DNA of 64,000 nt from Flavobacteriaceae bacterium (GTDB lineage: Bacteria > Bacteroidota > Bacteroidia > Flavobacteriales > Flavobacteriaceae). Location: the NCBI GenBank assembly GCA_947451525.1, contig CANFZM010000010.1, positions 1-64,000 of the forward strand, written 5' to 3'. Under the pieces are notes generated by a model that had not been told where the DNA came from, did not search any database, and saw only the letters and a list, made by a program, of their open reading frames with translations. Below are positions 40,613-48,895 of the stretch, one piece after another. Made by a program: the position numbers and the translations under genes. Numbering within the stretch: position 1 is the first letter of the stretch; every line of letters begins with the position of its first letter.

Positions 40613-42148
40613 TTACCCCAACCATCCATCTCTGTCCAAACTACGGTACTGAATAGCTTCTGCAATATGCACAGATTCTACTTTTTCAGAAGCCTCCAAA
40701 TCGGCAATGGTTCTTGAAACCTTTAATATTCGGTCGTAAGCCCTAGCAGAGAGATTTAGTTTTTCCATAGCATTTTTCAACAATTCTAATGAAGATGCTT
40801 CCAATTCACAATATTCTCTAACCAATTTCGACCCCATTTGGGCATTGTAGTGTACGTTTTCCATCGCTTCAAATCGTTTTGATTGAATTTCTCTAGCACT
40901 AGTAACTCGCTTCCTAATTTCCGAACTACTTTCGGCTTTGCGAGTTTCAGTTAATTTTTCAAATGGTACTGGAGTTACCTCTACATGAATGTCAATTCGG
41001 TCTAAAAGTGGCCCCGAAATTTTACTCAAATACCGTTGCATTTCCATTGGCGAAGAACTCACAGGAGCATCCGGATCATTAAAATACCCACTCGGACTTG
41101 GGTTCATGCTTGCCACCAACATAAATGAGGATGGGTAAGTTATGGTAAATTTAGCCCTCGAAATAGTAACTTCTCTATCTTCTAGAGGTTGTCGCATTAC
41201 TTCAAGAACTTCTCGTTTAAATTCTGGCAATTCATCTAAAAAAAGTACACCATTATGAGATAAGGATATTTCTCCCGGCTGCGGATAACTTCCTCCACCA
41301 ACTAAAGATACAGAAGAAGCCGTGTGGTGCGGACTCCTAAAAGGCCTTTGACTCATCAAACCCGCATCTTTAATTTTCCCTGCAACCGAATGTATTTTGG
41401 TAGTTTCCAAGGCTTCTTTTAAAGTCATTGGAGGTAAAATACTCGGTAATCGTTTGGCTAACATGGTTTTTCCAGATCCTGGTGGTCCAATTAAAATTAT
41501 ATTATGCCCTCCAGCAGCAGCAATTTCCATACATCGCTTTATGGACTCTTGGCCTTTAACATCGGAAAAATCAAATTCTGGAAAATCTAAAGTTTTATAA
41601 AATTCTTCTCGGGTATTAATTACAGTTGGTTCTATAGTTCCTTTTCCTTCAAAAAAATCAATGACTTGGGTTACGTTTTCTATACCGTAGACTTCTAGGC
41701 CATCCACTATAGCGGCTTCTTTAACGTTTTGGATTGGCAAAAAGAAACCTTTAAAACCCTCTTCTCGAGCTTTAATAGCTATAGATAATGCTCCTTTAAT
41801 GGGTTGTAAACCGCCATCTAAAGACAATTCGCCCATAATAATATACTTATCTACTTCCTCCGCTTGTATTTGACCAGATGCAACAAGAATACCTATTGCT
41901 AAAGTTAGGTCGTAGGCAGACCCCTCTTTTCGTAAATCGGCCGGAGCCAAGTTTATAGTAATTTTTTTACCCGGGAGTTGGTACCCATTATTTTTCAATG
42001 CAGCTGCTATGCGGTAACTGCTTTCTTTTATGGCATTATCAGGAAGACCAACTAAGTGATATCCTACCCCTTTATCAATATTAACTTCTACCGTAATTTT
42101 GGAAGCTTCCACCCCAAAAACGGCACTTCCATATACTTTTACTAACAT
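40613..42148 (-). CDS. comM: YifB family Mg-chelatase-like AAA ATPase (ComM)
   Basis: The 511-aa protein has the N-terminal ChlI/Lon-like S5 part ('YDLTLAIGILVASGQIQAEE'), AAA+ core with Walker A GPPGSGKTMLAKRL and Walker B 'NGVLFLDELPEFKREVLEVM', and the C-terminal Mg_chelatase_C part. ComM is a hexameric helicase that drives branch migration when foreign DNA is taken up and recombined. Length and motifs are complete. It is separated from the dsbD-like gene by a hairpin. Confidence 0.93.
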   Translation of the reverse strand: MLVKVYGSAVFGVEASKITVEVNIDKGVGYHLVGLPDNAIKESSYRIAAALKNNGYQLPGKKITINLAPADLRKEGSAYDLTLAIGILVASGQIQAEEVDKYIIMGELSLDGGLQPIKGALSIAIKAREEGFKGFFLPIQNVKEAAIVDGLEVYGIENVTQVIDFFEGKGTIEPTVINTREEFYKTLDFPEFDFSDVKGQESIKRCMEIAAAGGHNIILIGPPGSGKTMLAKRLPSILPPMTLKEALETTKIHSVAGKIKDAGLMSQRPFRSPHHTASSVSLVGGGSYPQPGEISLSHNGVLFLDELPEFKREVLEVMRQPLEDREVTISRAKFTITYPSSFMLVASMNPSPSGYFNDPDAPVSSSPMEMQRYLSKISGPLLDRIDIHVEVTPVPFEKLTETRKAESSSEIRKRVTSAREIQSKRFEAMENVHYNAQMGSKLVREYCELEASSLELLKNAMEKLNLSARAYDRILKVSRTIADLEASEKVESVHIAEAIQYRSLDRDGWLG

Positions 42149-42233
42149 GGTTTTGGCTTTTAAATAACTTATTGTATCAAATATACAAAAGTTTTTTAAA
42201 ATTAAATAAGGAAGATTTCATTATAAAATAGAA

Positions 42234-42255
42234 AAGTCGGACCAAAGCCCGACTT
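42234..42255 (-). terminator. Hairpin behind the DsbD-like gene
   Basis: AAGTCGG (42234-42240) pairs with CCGACTT (42249-42255), loop ACCAAAGC. On the minus strand four T follow, so it is of moderate strength. Confidence 0.6.
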
Positions 42256-42275
42256 AAAAATATTAATTCATTTTA

Positions 42276-44282
42276 TTATTTCTTAAAATTCGCTATACCT
42301 TGTTTCAACCAATTTTCATACAATCTTGTATCGGGATCGTAACTGGTTGTTGGCGTAACTGTGTTTAAGTTATTCCCATCTAAATCCACCAAGACGTATA
42401 AAGGTTGCGTGTTGGTTTTGTATTTTGTTATCATAAAATCCGTCCATTTATCACCAATAGTAACAATTTTTTCGCCTGTAGATTTAGAAATAAATTGTTC
42501 GTTTTTAGGTAAATCTCGTTTGTCATCTGCAAACAAAGAAATAAGAACCACTTCATTTTTCAATATTTGAGAAACCTTTACCTCCGTCCAAACGTTGTTT
42601 TCCATTTTTCTGCAATTCACGCAGGCATGTCCTGTAAAATCTAATAGAACTGGTTTTTTAACTTCTTTAGCGTAAGCCAAACCTTTTTCATAATCGGTGA
42701 AAATCACCAAACCATGTTTGTTTCTTTCGGCTCCTTCTGGCAATTTTTCAGAAGTAAAAACAGCAGCAGAACCTCCAATTCCATTCGGACTCTCACTATA
42801 TTCTTCAGGTGGTGGAAAAGCACTTATTAATTTTAATGGTGCTCCAAATAATCCTGGAATCATATAAAAAGTAAACGATAAAACTACTAATGCTAATAGC
42901 AATCTTCCAACTGAAATATGGGTTAGTGCCGAATCATGTGGCAAGGTTATTTTTCCTAATAAGTAAATTCCCCAAGTTCCAAAAATTGCAATCCAGATGG
43001 CTAAAAATATTTCTCTTTCAAACCAATGCAATTGTAAAACCAAATCGGCATTAGATAAAAATTTGAATGCCAAAGCCAATTCTAAAAATCCAAGTGAAAC
43101 CTTAACGGTGTTAAGCCATCCACCCGATTTTGGTAACGAATGCATCCAACCCGGAAACATTGCAAATAACATAAATGGCAAGGCTAAAGCCGATGAAAAT
43201 CCTAACATTCCAATTACTGGAGCGATTCCACCACTGGATGCTGCTTGCACTAAAAGTGTTCCTACAATTGGTCCTGTACAAGAAAACGAAACAATTGCCA
43301 AGGCTAATGCCATGAATAATATTCCTACAATTCCGCCTCTATCGGCTTGTCTATCTACTTTATTTGCCCAAGAATTTGGTAGCATAATTTCAAATGCACC
43401 AAGAAAAGAAGTTGCGAAAAACACTAATAAAATAAAGAAAATCACATTAAACCAAACATTGGTAGAAAGCGCATTTAGAGCATCGGCACCAAAAATAGCA
43501 GTAACGGCTAAACCTAAAACTACATAAATCCCTATGATAGAAATTCCATAAATAATAGCATTTCGTTTACCTTGAGCAGGAGTTTTACTTTGTTTAGTAA
43601 AAAAACTAACTGTCATTGGTATCATTGGAAATACACAAGGAGTTAACAATGCAGCAAATCCGCCAAGGAAAGCCAAAAAGAAGATTGTCCAAAGTCCTTT
43701 TTTCTCCTCTTTTTTATGGGCAGCATTAGGTGCTTCTTTTAATTCCTGTTTAGTTTCTGTTTTCACAGAATCTACTTTGGTAGCAGCGCTTTTAGTTGTA
43801 TCTATATTTGTTGGCTCAACTGCTGAAGTGGCTATAACCGGAATAGCAAAAGTCAAATCTAATTTGTCTGTTACGCACTGATTTTGACACGCTTGATAAT
43901 CCAAATTTATAACAATTTTACTAGTTTTAGGATTTGTAATTTTAACCCTTTGCGTTAAAGTTGCTTTGCCTTCAAAGTAGTATTCGTCAATTTCAAAATC
44001 TTTGTTAAATTCTTTTTTATAGGCACTTTCTTTGGTTTTTCCAACCAATTCAAAGTTCCCTTTTTTGTTTTTAATCGTTACCACCATTGGCAGTGGGCCA
44101 CCGTCTGGAGTGAATTGTGAATACATGTGCCAACCCTCTTCAATAGTGGCATTCATAACCAAATTAAATTCGGTATCGGATATTTTTTCTGTTTTGGAAG
44201 TCCATTTTACGGGCTTTTTAATTTGCGAATTTCCATTTGCAAAAGCCAAAAAAGCCAAAAGTAATAGAAGTAATTTCTTCAT
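42276..44282 (-). CDS. DsbD-like thiol:disulfide interchange protein
   Basis: The 668-aa protein passes electrons from the cytosol to periplasmic thiols. It has a signal peptide, a DsbD_N domain (25-150; 'EGWHMYSQFTPDGGPLPMVV' and a Cys pair in 'QACQNQCVTDK'), eight membrane helices with the redox Cys ('LLTPCVFPMIPMTVSFFTKQ' and 'IVSFSCTGPIVG'), and a C-terminal thioredoxin domain with CVNC ('GHACVNCRKMEN'). All three modules are complete. Its start overlaps the tilS stop by one base. Confidence 0.93.
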   Translation of the reverse strand: MKKLLLLLLAFLAFANGNSQIKKPVKWTSKTEKISDTEFNLVMNATIEEGWHMYSQFTPDGGPLPMVVTIKNKKGNFELVGKTKESAYKKEFNKDFEIDEYYFEGKATLTQRVKITNPKTSKIVINLDYQACQNQCVTDKLDLTFAIPVIATSAVEPTNIDTTKSAATKVDSVKTETKQELKEAPNAAHKKEEKKGLWTIFFLAFLGGFAALLTPCVFPMIPMTVSFFTKQSKTPAQGKRNAIIYGISIIGIYVVLGLAVTAIFGADALNALSTNVWFNVIFFILLVFFATSFLGAFEIMLPNSWANKVDRQADRGGIVGILFMALALAIVSFSCTGPIVGTLLVQAASSGGIAPVIGMLGFSSALALPFMLFAMFPGWMHSLPKSGGWLNTVKVSLGFLELALAFKFLSNADLVLQLHWFEREIFLAIWIAIFGTWGIYLLGKITLPHDSALTHISVGRLLLALVVLSFTFYMIPGLFGAPLKLISAFPPPEEYSESPNGIGGSAAVFTSEKLPEGAERNKHGLVIFTDYEKGLAYAKEVKKPVLLDFTGHACVNCRKMENNVWTEVKVSQILKNEVVLISLFADDKRDLPKNEQFISKSTGEKIVTIGDKWTDFMITKYKTNTQPLYVLVDLDGNNLNTVTPTTSYDPDTRLYENWLKQGIANFKK

Positions 44283-45589
44283 TAGTATAGTTTTATTTGT
44301 AGTTTATGGTTTGTTATTTCTGTTATTTTAAATCGTTCGTCTTGACGTCTTCCAATCACCCACACAATCTGATTATCCGAACATAAAAGCCATTGGTTGG
44401 ATTTATCAATTAAAGACATTTTTTCGTCTTTAAAGTACTTACTCAATTTCTTTTTGCCCTGCATTCCTAAAGGATAAAAATAATCTCCTTCTTGCCATTT
44501 CCGAATTGTTAATGGAAATTGTAATAATTCTTCATCAACAAAGATACAATTGGAATTAGTATTTGAAATGTCATTTTTGTTACAAAAAGAAATCTTTAAG
44601 GGAACTTTAACCTCTTGAAGTTCTTTAGGAATGAAATATTCTTCCTTATCCGAATGGATTTCTTTTGCATATAAAATCAATAAATCTCTGTTTTTCAATA
44701 AAATATGGGTTTCCGAAAAAACCTGTTTCCCCGATTGCGCAGTTACTAAATCATAGATATCCTCCCAAGCGGTAAACCCAAAATCTTTTAGCCATTGGTA
44801 TAAATAAGCAGAATAATTAGGAAGTTTTAGTAATTCAATCAAATTGAATTTCAATTGATTAGTTTCTTCTTGAACCACAATTTGGAAAACTAATTTAGTA
44901 GCATCTTCTACCAACGATTGGGCTTGTTGTAAATTTTCTACTGTATTTTGAAAAGAAGAAAGCAAGTTTGGATTTAGTTCTTTTAAAACTGGTACAATGG
45001 CATGTCGCACTTTATTTCGGAAATATTTATCAGATGCATTACTAGAATCTTCCCGCCATTGCAAATTATTTTCTTGCATATAATTTTCAATTTCTACTCT
45101 AGAAAAAGGCAATAAGGGTCGGATGATTTTATCATTTTGTGCAGGAATTCCAGTTAAACCTTCCAATCCAGTTCCACGTGTGAGGTTGATTAAAAAGGTT
45201 TCTAAACTATCGTCTAAATGATGTGCCGTAAGAATATAATCGAAATTTTTATCTGCTAATTGTTCGTAAAACCAATCGTAGCGTAACTTTCGTGCAGCAA
45301 CTTGAATAGATACTTTAGCATCTTCTGCAAATTGTTTGGTATCAAATTTTTGAACAAAAAGCGGAATTTGATTCTCCTCACAATAGTATTTTACAAAATC
45401 TTCATCGCCATCGCTTTCTAGATTTCGTAAAGAAAAATTACAATGTAAAACGGCAATTTCATAATTTAATTGGTGGAATAACTGCAACAAAACCATGCTA
45501 TCCATTCCGCCACTTACTGCTAGAAACAAGCGTTTCCCTTTAAGAAAAGGAAAATTGGTGTTTAAATGAAGTTGCAGTTTTTCTAGCAT
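44282..45589 (-). CDS. tilS: tRNA(Ile)-lysidine synthetase
   Basis: The 435-aa enzyme changes C34 of the CAU anticodon of a minor tRNA-Ile to lysidine, so that it reads AUA. The PP-loop SGGMDSMVLLQLF is at the N-terminus, 'LTAHHLDDSLETFLINLTRG' and 'NKVRHAIVPVLKELNPNLLS' are family signatures, and the C-terminal TilS_C part reads 'DYFYPLGMQGKKKLSKYFKD'. Essential in bacteria that use AUA, as AT-rich genomes do often. Confidence 0.96.
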   Translation of the reverse strand: MLEKLQLHLNTNFPFLKGKRLFLAVSGGMDSMVLLQLFHQLNYEIAVLHCNFSLRNLESDGDEDFVKYYCEENQIPLFVQKFDTKQFAEDAKVSIQVAARKLRYDWFYEQLADKNFDYILTAHHLDDSLETFLINLTRGTGLEGLTGIPAQNDKIIRPLLPFSRVEIENYMQENNLQWREDSSNASDKYFRNKVRHAIVPVLKELNPNLLSSFQNTVENLQQAQSLVEDATKLVFQIVVQEETNQLKFNLIELLKLPNYSAYLYQWLKDFGFTAWEDIYDLVTAQSGKQVFSETHILLKNRDLLILYAKEIHSDKEEYFIPKELQEVKVPLKISFCNKNDISNTNSNCIFVDEELLQFPLTIRKWQEGDYFYPLGMQGKKKLSKYFKDEKMSLIDKSNQWLLCSDNQIVWVIGRRQDERFKITEITNHKLQIKLY

Positions 45590-45611
45590 GTTTCAAAAAT
45601 ACGGATTTTAT

Positions 45612-46895
45612 TTAACTCAAAACGGCAAACATTGCTTTTGCTTTTAACAAACATTCTTCGTATTCTTTTTCGGGATCGGATAAAGAGGTAATGGCACTTC
45701 CAACGGAAAAAGAAACGTATTGATTTTGTGCATTATATAAAATACTTCGGATGACGACATTAAAATCAAAATCTCCATTTGGAGTAAAATATCCCACGGC
45801 ACCGCTGTACAATCCGCGTTTGGTTTCTTCCAGATTTTCTATAATATTCATTGCCGAAATCTTGGGAGCGCCTGTCATGCTACCCATTGGGAAGGTAGTT
45901 CTTAAAATTTCTATTGGCGAAGTAGTGTGTTCCACTTCAGAAACCACGGTTGAAATCATTTGATGCACTTGTTGGAACGAATAGATACCGCAAAGTTCTT
46001 CAACATGCACTGAGCCTTTGGTGGCGGTTTTAGATAAATCGTTGCGCACCAAGTCCACAATCATAATGTTTTCGGAACGTTCTTTGGGATCTTCAGATAA
46101 TTCTAATTTGGATTTTTCGTCTAGATTAGAATCTGAAAAACGTTTTGCAGTTCCTTTAATGGGCTGCGAAATGACTTTGGTTCCTTCTTTTTTCAAATAT
46201 CGTTCAGGGGAAGCTGATAATAAATACTGCTGGTTATTTTTAAAATAAACTGCAAATGGTGCTTCCGAAAGGGTATTCAATTTTTGATATACTTCTAATG
46301 GATTTATCTGGGAATTTTCTGCATAAAATTCCATACAAAAATTGGCTTCATAAATATCCCCACGATGGATATGTTCCAGCATTTTAGACACCTTGGAAAG
46401 GTACTTTTCTTTAGTAATTCGTTGTTTAATAGTAATTTCTGAACACTGATCACTATATACTGAACACTGATTTATATCTTCAAAATCACTTTCCATTTCA
46501 TCATCACACAAACGTAAATATTGCATTTCCAACTGATTTCCTTTTAATAAAAAAAGTTTTTTCGGTTGGAAAAAATATAAATCTGGAAATTCTAATCCGT
46601 CGTGGTTGTTGGATTGTAAGTCTTCAATATCGTTTTTTAAATCGTAGGATAAATAACCAAAAAGCCAATCTTTAGTTTGACTTTGGTATTGGTGTAAATC
46701 TTCAAAAGCTTTTGAAAAATCTGTGCTTATGGATGTAAAGGCTTCAACTGCAAGAATACTATCGTAATTGGAATAGGTTTGTGGATAATTATTGGAATCT
46801 AAAAAAACTACTTCCCTAAACGGATTAGCCCACAACAAAAGCTGTTTTTTAAATTCGGTAGGATTTGTAATAGATTTGGAAAGTACGGTTCTCAA
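45612..46895 (-). CDS. pabB: Aminodeoxychorismate synthase component I
   Basis: The 427-aa enzyme makes aminodeoxychorismate for folate. The chorismate-binding domain shows 'QPIKGTAKRFSDSNLDEKSK', 'IMIVDLVRNDLSKTATKGSV', 'PMGSMTGAPKISAMNIIENL' and 'GLYSGAVGYFTPNGDFDFNV'. The first part has the lysine in PIKGT typical for PabB. No pabA or pabC gene is nearby, so its partner lies elsewhere. It may share a message with tilS, 22 bp downstream. Confidence 0.93.
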   Translation of the reverse strand: MRTVLSKSITNPTEFKKQLLLWANPFREVVFLDSNNYPQTYSNYDSILAVEAFTSISTDFSKAFEDLHQYQSQTKDWLFGYLSYDLKNDIEDLQSNNHDGLEFPDLYFFQPKKLFLLKGNQLEMQYLRLCDDEMESDFEDINQCSVYSDQCSEITIKQRITKEKYLSKVSKMLEHIHRGDIYEANFCMEFYAENSQINPLEVYQKLNTLSEAPFAVYFKNNQQYLLSASPERYLKKEGTKVISQPIKGTAKRFSDSNLDEKSKLELSEDPKERSENIMIVDLVRNDLSKTATKGSVHVEELCGIYSFQQVHQMISTVVSEVEHTTSPIEILRTTFPMGSMTGAPKISAMNIIENLEETKRGLYSGAVGYFTPNGDFDFNVVIRSILYNAQNQYVSFSVGSAITSLSDPEKEYEECLLKAKAMFAVLS

Positions 46896-46966
46896 AAGGG
46901 AATATTTATTTTTTTCAAATTTACAATAAAAAATATTTTAAGCTAAAATTAAGTGAGAGGAATTTG

Positions 46967-46981
46967 TGGCACGATTTTTAT
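46967..46981 (+). promoter_or_regulatory. Candidate sigma-54 promoter
   Basis: TGGCACGATTTTTAT fits the Bacteroidota RpoN form TGGCACGNTTTTTGC except for the last two bases. It lies 118 bp ahead of the DUF4349 lipoprotein gene. Confidence 0.4.
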
Positions 46982-47098
46982 ACTAAGAAAATTAACATAA
47001 AAATTAATTTTTTTAAAAATTCATTATGAATAGTAAAACTACTTTAAATCTTATAATTGAATATCCTTACTTAAATAATAACTTTAAATTTAATTTTT

Positions 47099-47983
47099 AT
47101 GAAAAACAACACCAAATTCGCATTGGCTTTGCTAGTAGTTGGCATCGCAATTTCTTGCAAACAAGCTGAAAATGCAGAAGATTCTGCTAATGCAGTAACC
47201 GACAGTACAAGTGTAGTCTCTTCTTCGGCAGCAGTGCAACCCAAGAACAGCAACCGAAAATTTGTACGAACTGCCGACATCAAGTTTAAGGTTAAAAATG
47301 TAGCAAAATCTACTGGAGTTATTGAAGATGCAACGAATAAATTTGGCGGATTCGTTACCTACACTAACTTGCAAAGTAACATTAGCGATGAGGATAAAAC
47401 TAAAATTAGTCCAGACAGCACTTTGGTAACTACCAAATATACAGTTGAAAACAATTTAACTATTCGAGTTCCTAACCGACAATTAGATACTGTAATTAAA
47501 ACGATAGCACATCAAATAGGTTTTTTAAATTACCGAGTGATTAAGGCAGATGATGTGACTTTACAAATGCTTTCCAACCAAATGGCACAAAGTAGAAGCG
47601 CCAGTTCTGAAAATCGAATTGCAAATGCTATAGATATAAAAGGAAAAAAACTAAATCAGATTATAGATGCCGAAGAAAATTTAGATGCCAAAAAAGAAGT
47701 TAAAGATTCTAAAGTAATAGAAAATTTATCGTTGAACGATCAAGTAAATTTTAGCACTTTAACCTTACAAATTTACCAAGACTCTAGTGTAATGCAAGAA
47801 ATGATTGCCAATGAAAAAAGCGTTAATGCCTACAGACCACATCTAGGATTACAACTTTGGGATAGCCTAAAAACGGGATGGTTTATTCTTGAAAACATAC
47901 TATCGTTTTTGGTTGTTTTATGGCCGTTTGCTTTGATTGGTGTTTTAGGATTCTTAGGTTACAAAAAGATAGTTAAGAAATAA
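47099..47983 (+). CDS. DUF4349 domain lipoprotein
   Basis: The 294-aa protein has a lipoprotein signal with the lipobox Cys at residue 20 ('LLVVGIAISCKQAE'), a DUF4349 body with 'VRTADIKFKVKNVAKSTGVI' and 'LTIRVPNRQLDTVIKTIAHQ', a coiled coil (160-200) and a C-terminal membrane helix ('LENILSFLVVLWPFALIGVL'). DUF4349 proteins are envelope proteins of unknown role. Having both a lipid anchor and a C-terminal helix is normal for the family. A terminator follows. Confidence 0.9.
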   Translation: MKNNTKFALALLVVGIAISCKQAENAEDSANAVTDSTSVVSSSAAVQPKNSNRKFVRTADIKFKVKNVAKSTGVIEDATNKFGGFVTYTNLQSNISDEDKTKISPDSTLVTTKYTVENNLTIRVPNRQLDTVIKTIAHQIGFLNYRVIKADDVTLQMLSNQMAQSRSASSENRIANAIDIKGKKLNQIIDAEENLDAKKEVKDSKVIENLSLNDQVNFSTLTLQIYQDSSVMQEMIANEKSVNAYRPHLGLQLWDSLKTGWFILENILSFLVVLWPFALIGVLGFLGYKKIVKK

Positions 47984-48000
47984 ATATTGATAAAATTGTT

Positions 48001-48030
48001 AATAAACCACTCACTAGAAGTGGTTTATTT
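48001..48030 (+). terminator. Terminator of the DUF4349 gene
   Basis: AATAAACCACT (48001-48011) pairs with AGTGGTTTATT (48019-48029), with T-rich sequence after it. Confidence 0.75.
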
Positions 48031-48045
48031 ATTTTAAAATAGTTT

Positions 48046-48053
48046 TATATTTG
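48046..48053 (+). promoter_or_regulatory. -7 box of the DoxX-like gene
   Basis: TATATTTG, 28 bp ahead of the ATG at 48082. Confidence 0.55.
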
Positions 48054-48081
48054 AATCACTAACCAATTAATATTTTAAATT

Positions 48082-48456
48082 ATGAGAATTGTTATTATTA
48101 TTGTTCGAGTTCTTATGGGACTTCTATTATTATTTGCTTCCTTAAATTATTTCTTTCATTTTGTTGCCGAACCACAGCAAACTGGAACTATGAAAGTTTT
48201 TAGTGATGGAATTGCTGCAACTGTTTATTTAATGCCATTAGTTAAAGTTGTAGAATTACTTTGTGGATTATCGTTAATTAGCGGGAAATTTTTAAAATTG
48301 TTTGCAATTGTTTTAATTCCAATTACCTTAAATATTTTATTGATAAATATTTATTTAATGCCTAGCGGAATTCCTATTGCTGGCACTTTATTTCTTGGCA
48401 ATCTACTTATCGTTTATAGTAATTGGGGGAGTTATAAGAATTTATTTACAGTTTAA
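48082..48456 (+). CDS. DoxX-like small membrane protein
   Basis: The 124-aa protein has four membrane helices and the DoxX-like pattern 'RVLMGLLLLFASLNYFFHF', 'VVELLCGLSLISGKFLKLFA', 'PITLNILLINIYLM'. DoxX-type proteins are small quinone-linked or structural membrane proteins; for this short branch no reaction is known. It is a single-gene unit between two terminators. Confidence 0.75.
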   Translation: MRIVIIIVRVLMGLLLLFASLNYFFHFVAEPQQTGTMKVFSDGIAATVYLMPLVKVVELLCGLSLISGKFLKLFAIVLIPITLNILLINIYLMPSGIPIAGTLFLGNLLIVYSNWGSYKNLFTV

Positions 48457-48507
48457 ATTAAACCTTAAAATTATCAAATTAATTTTTACATATAAATAAT
48501 TAACTTT

Positions 48508-48544
48508 CGCTCTAAAATTAGTAAATTTTAGAGCGATTTTTTTT
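48508..48544 (+). terminator. Terminator of the DoxX-like gene
   Basis: CGCTCTAAAATT (48508-48519) pairs perfectly with AATTTTAGAGCG (48524-48535), then eight T. Confidence 0.85.
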
Positions 48545-48582
48545 ATCTATTTTTTTAAAAAAATCTTTTATTTAAATTCTAT

Positions 48583-48684
48583 TTTCACAAAAGACAAAAC
48601 CTAAGTAGCCCTTACAGAAGCTAGCTACCGTGTAGCGCGGATGGCAGGAATTACCTTTACTAAAATGCCTAAAGTTTCGCTTCT
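48583..48684 (-). repeat. Dispersed repeat R1, first half, inverted
   Basis: Reverse complement of 39511-39615 with few changes: TTCACAAAAGACAAAACCTA, then GTAGCGCGGATGGCAGGAAT and AAAATGCCTAAAGTTTCGCT. Confidence 0.85.
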
Positions 48685-48748
48685 AATAAAAAACAGAAAG
48701 TTTGTTGTCTAAATTCTTTATTCTGTGTTCTATTTTATTGTTAGTTTT

Positions 48749-48779
48749 TTTGTTGTTTGATAAAAAAGAATTACTTTTG
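48749..48779 (+). promoter_or_regulatory. Promoter of rpsA
   Basis: TTTG (48749-48752), 19-bp spacer, TACTTTTG (48772-48779): an exact match to the Bacteroidota consensus. The leader of about 110 nt may carry ribosomal-protein feedback control, not shown. Confidence 0.75.
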
Positions 48780-48895
48780 CACACCTTTTGGCGAAGAAGA
48801 GTTTCCTTTAGGTATCAACTATTTATGTAAACACTGCTGCTGTTTTCTATTCGATAATAAACTCAAGAGACACGGCATACAAATTTTTTATCAGC

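Larger units (their letters stand above)
48457..48895. other. Intergenic region ahead of rpsA
   Basis: Contains a terminator (48508-48544), an inverted partial R1 repeat (48583-48684), the rpsA promoter (48749-48779) and an rpsA leader of about 110 nt. No gene. Confidence 0.65.

Noticed and set aside
43000..43527. Plus-strand frame of 176 aa opposite the DsbD-like gene
   Set aside because: Shadow frame of a membrane-protein gene with no start context and low-complexity composition.
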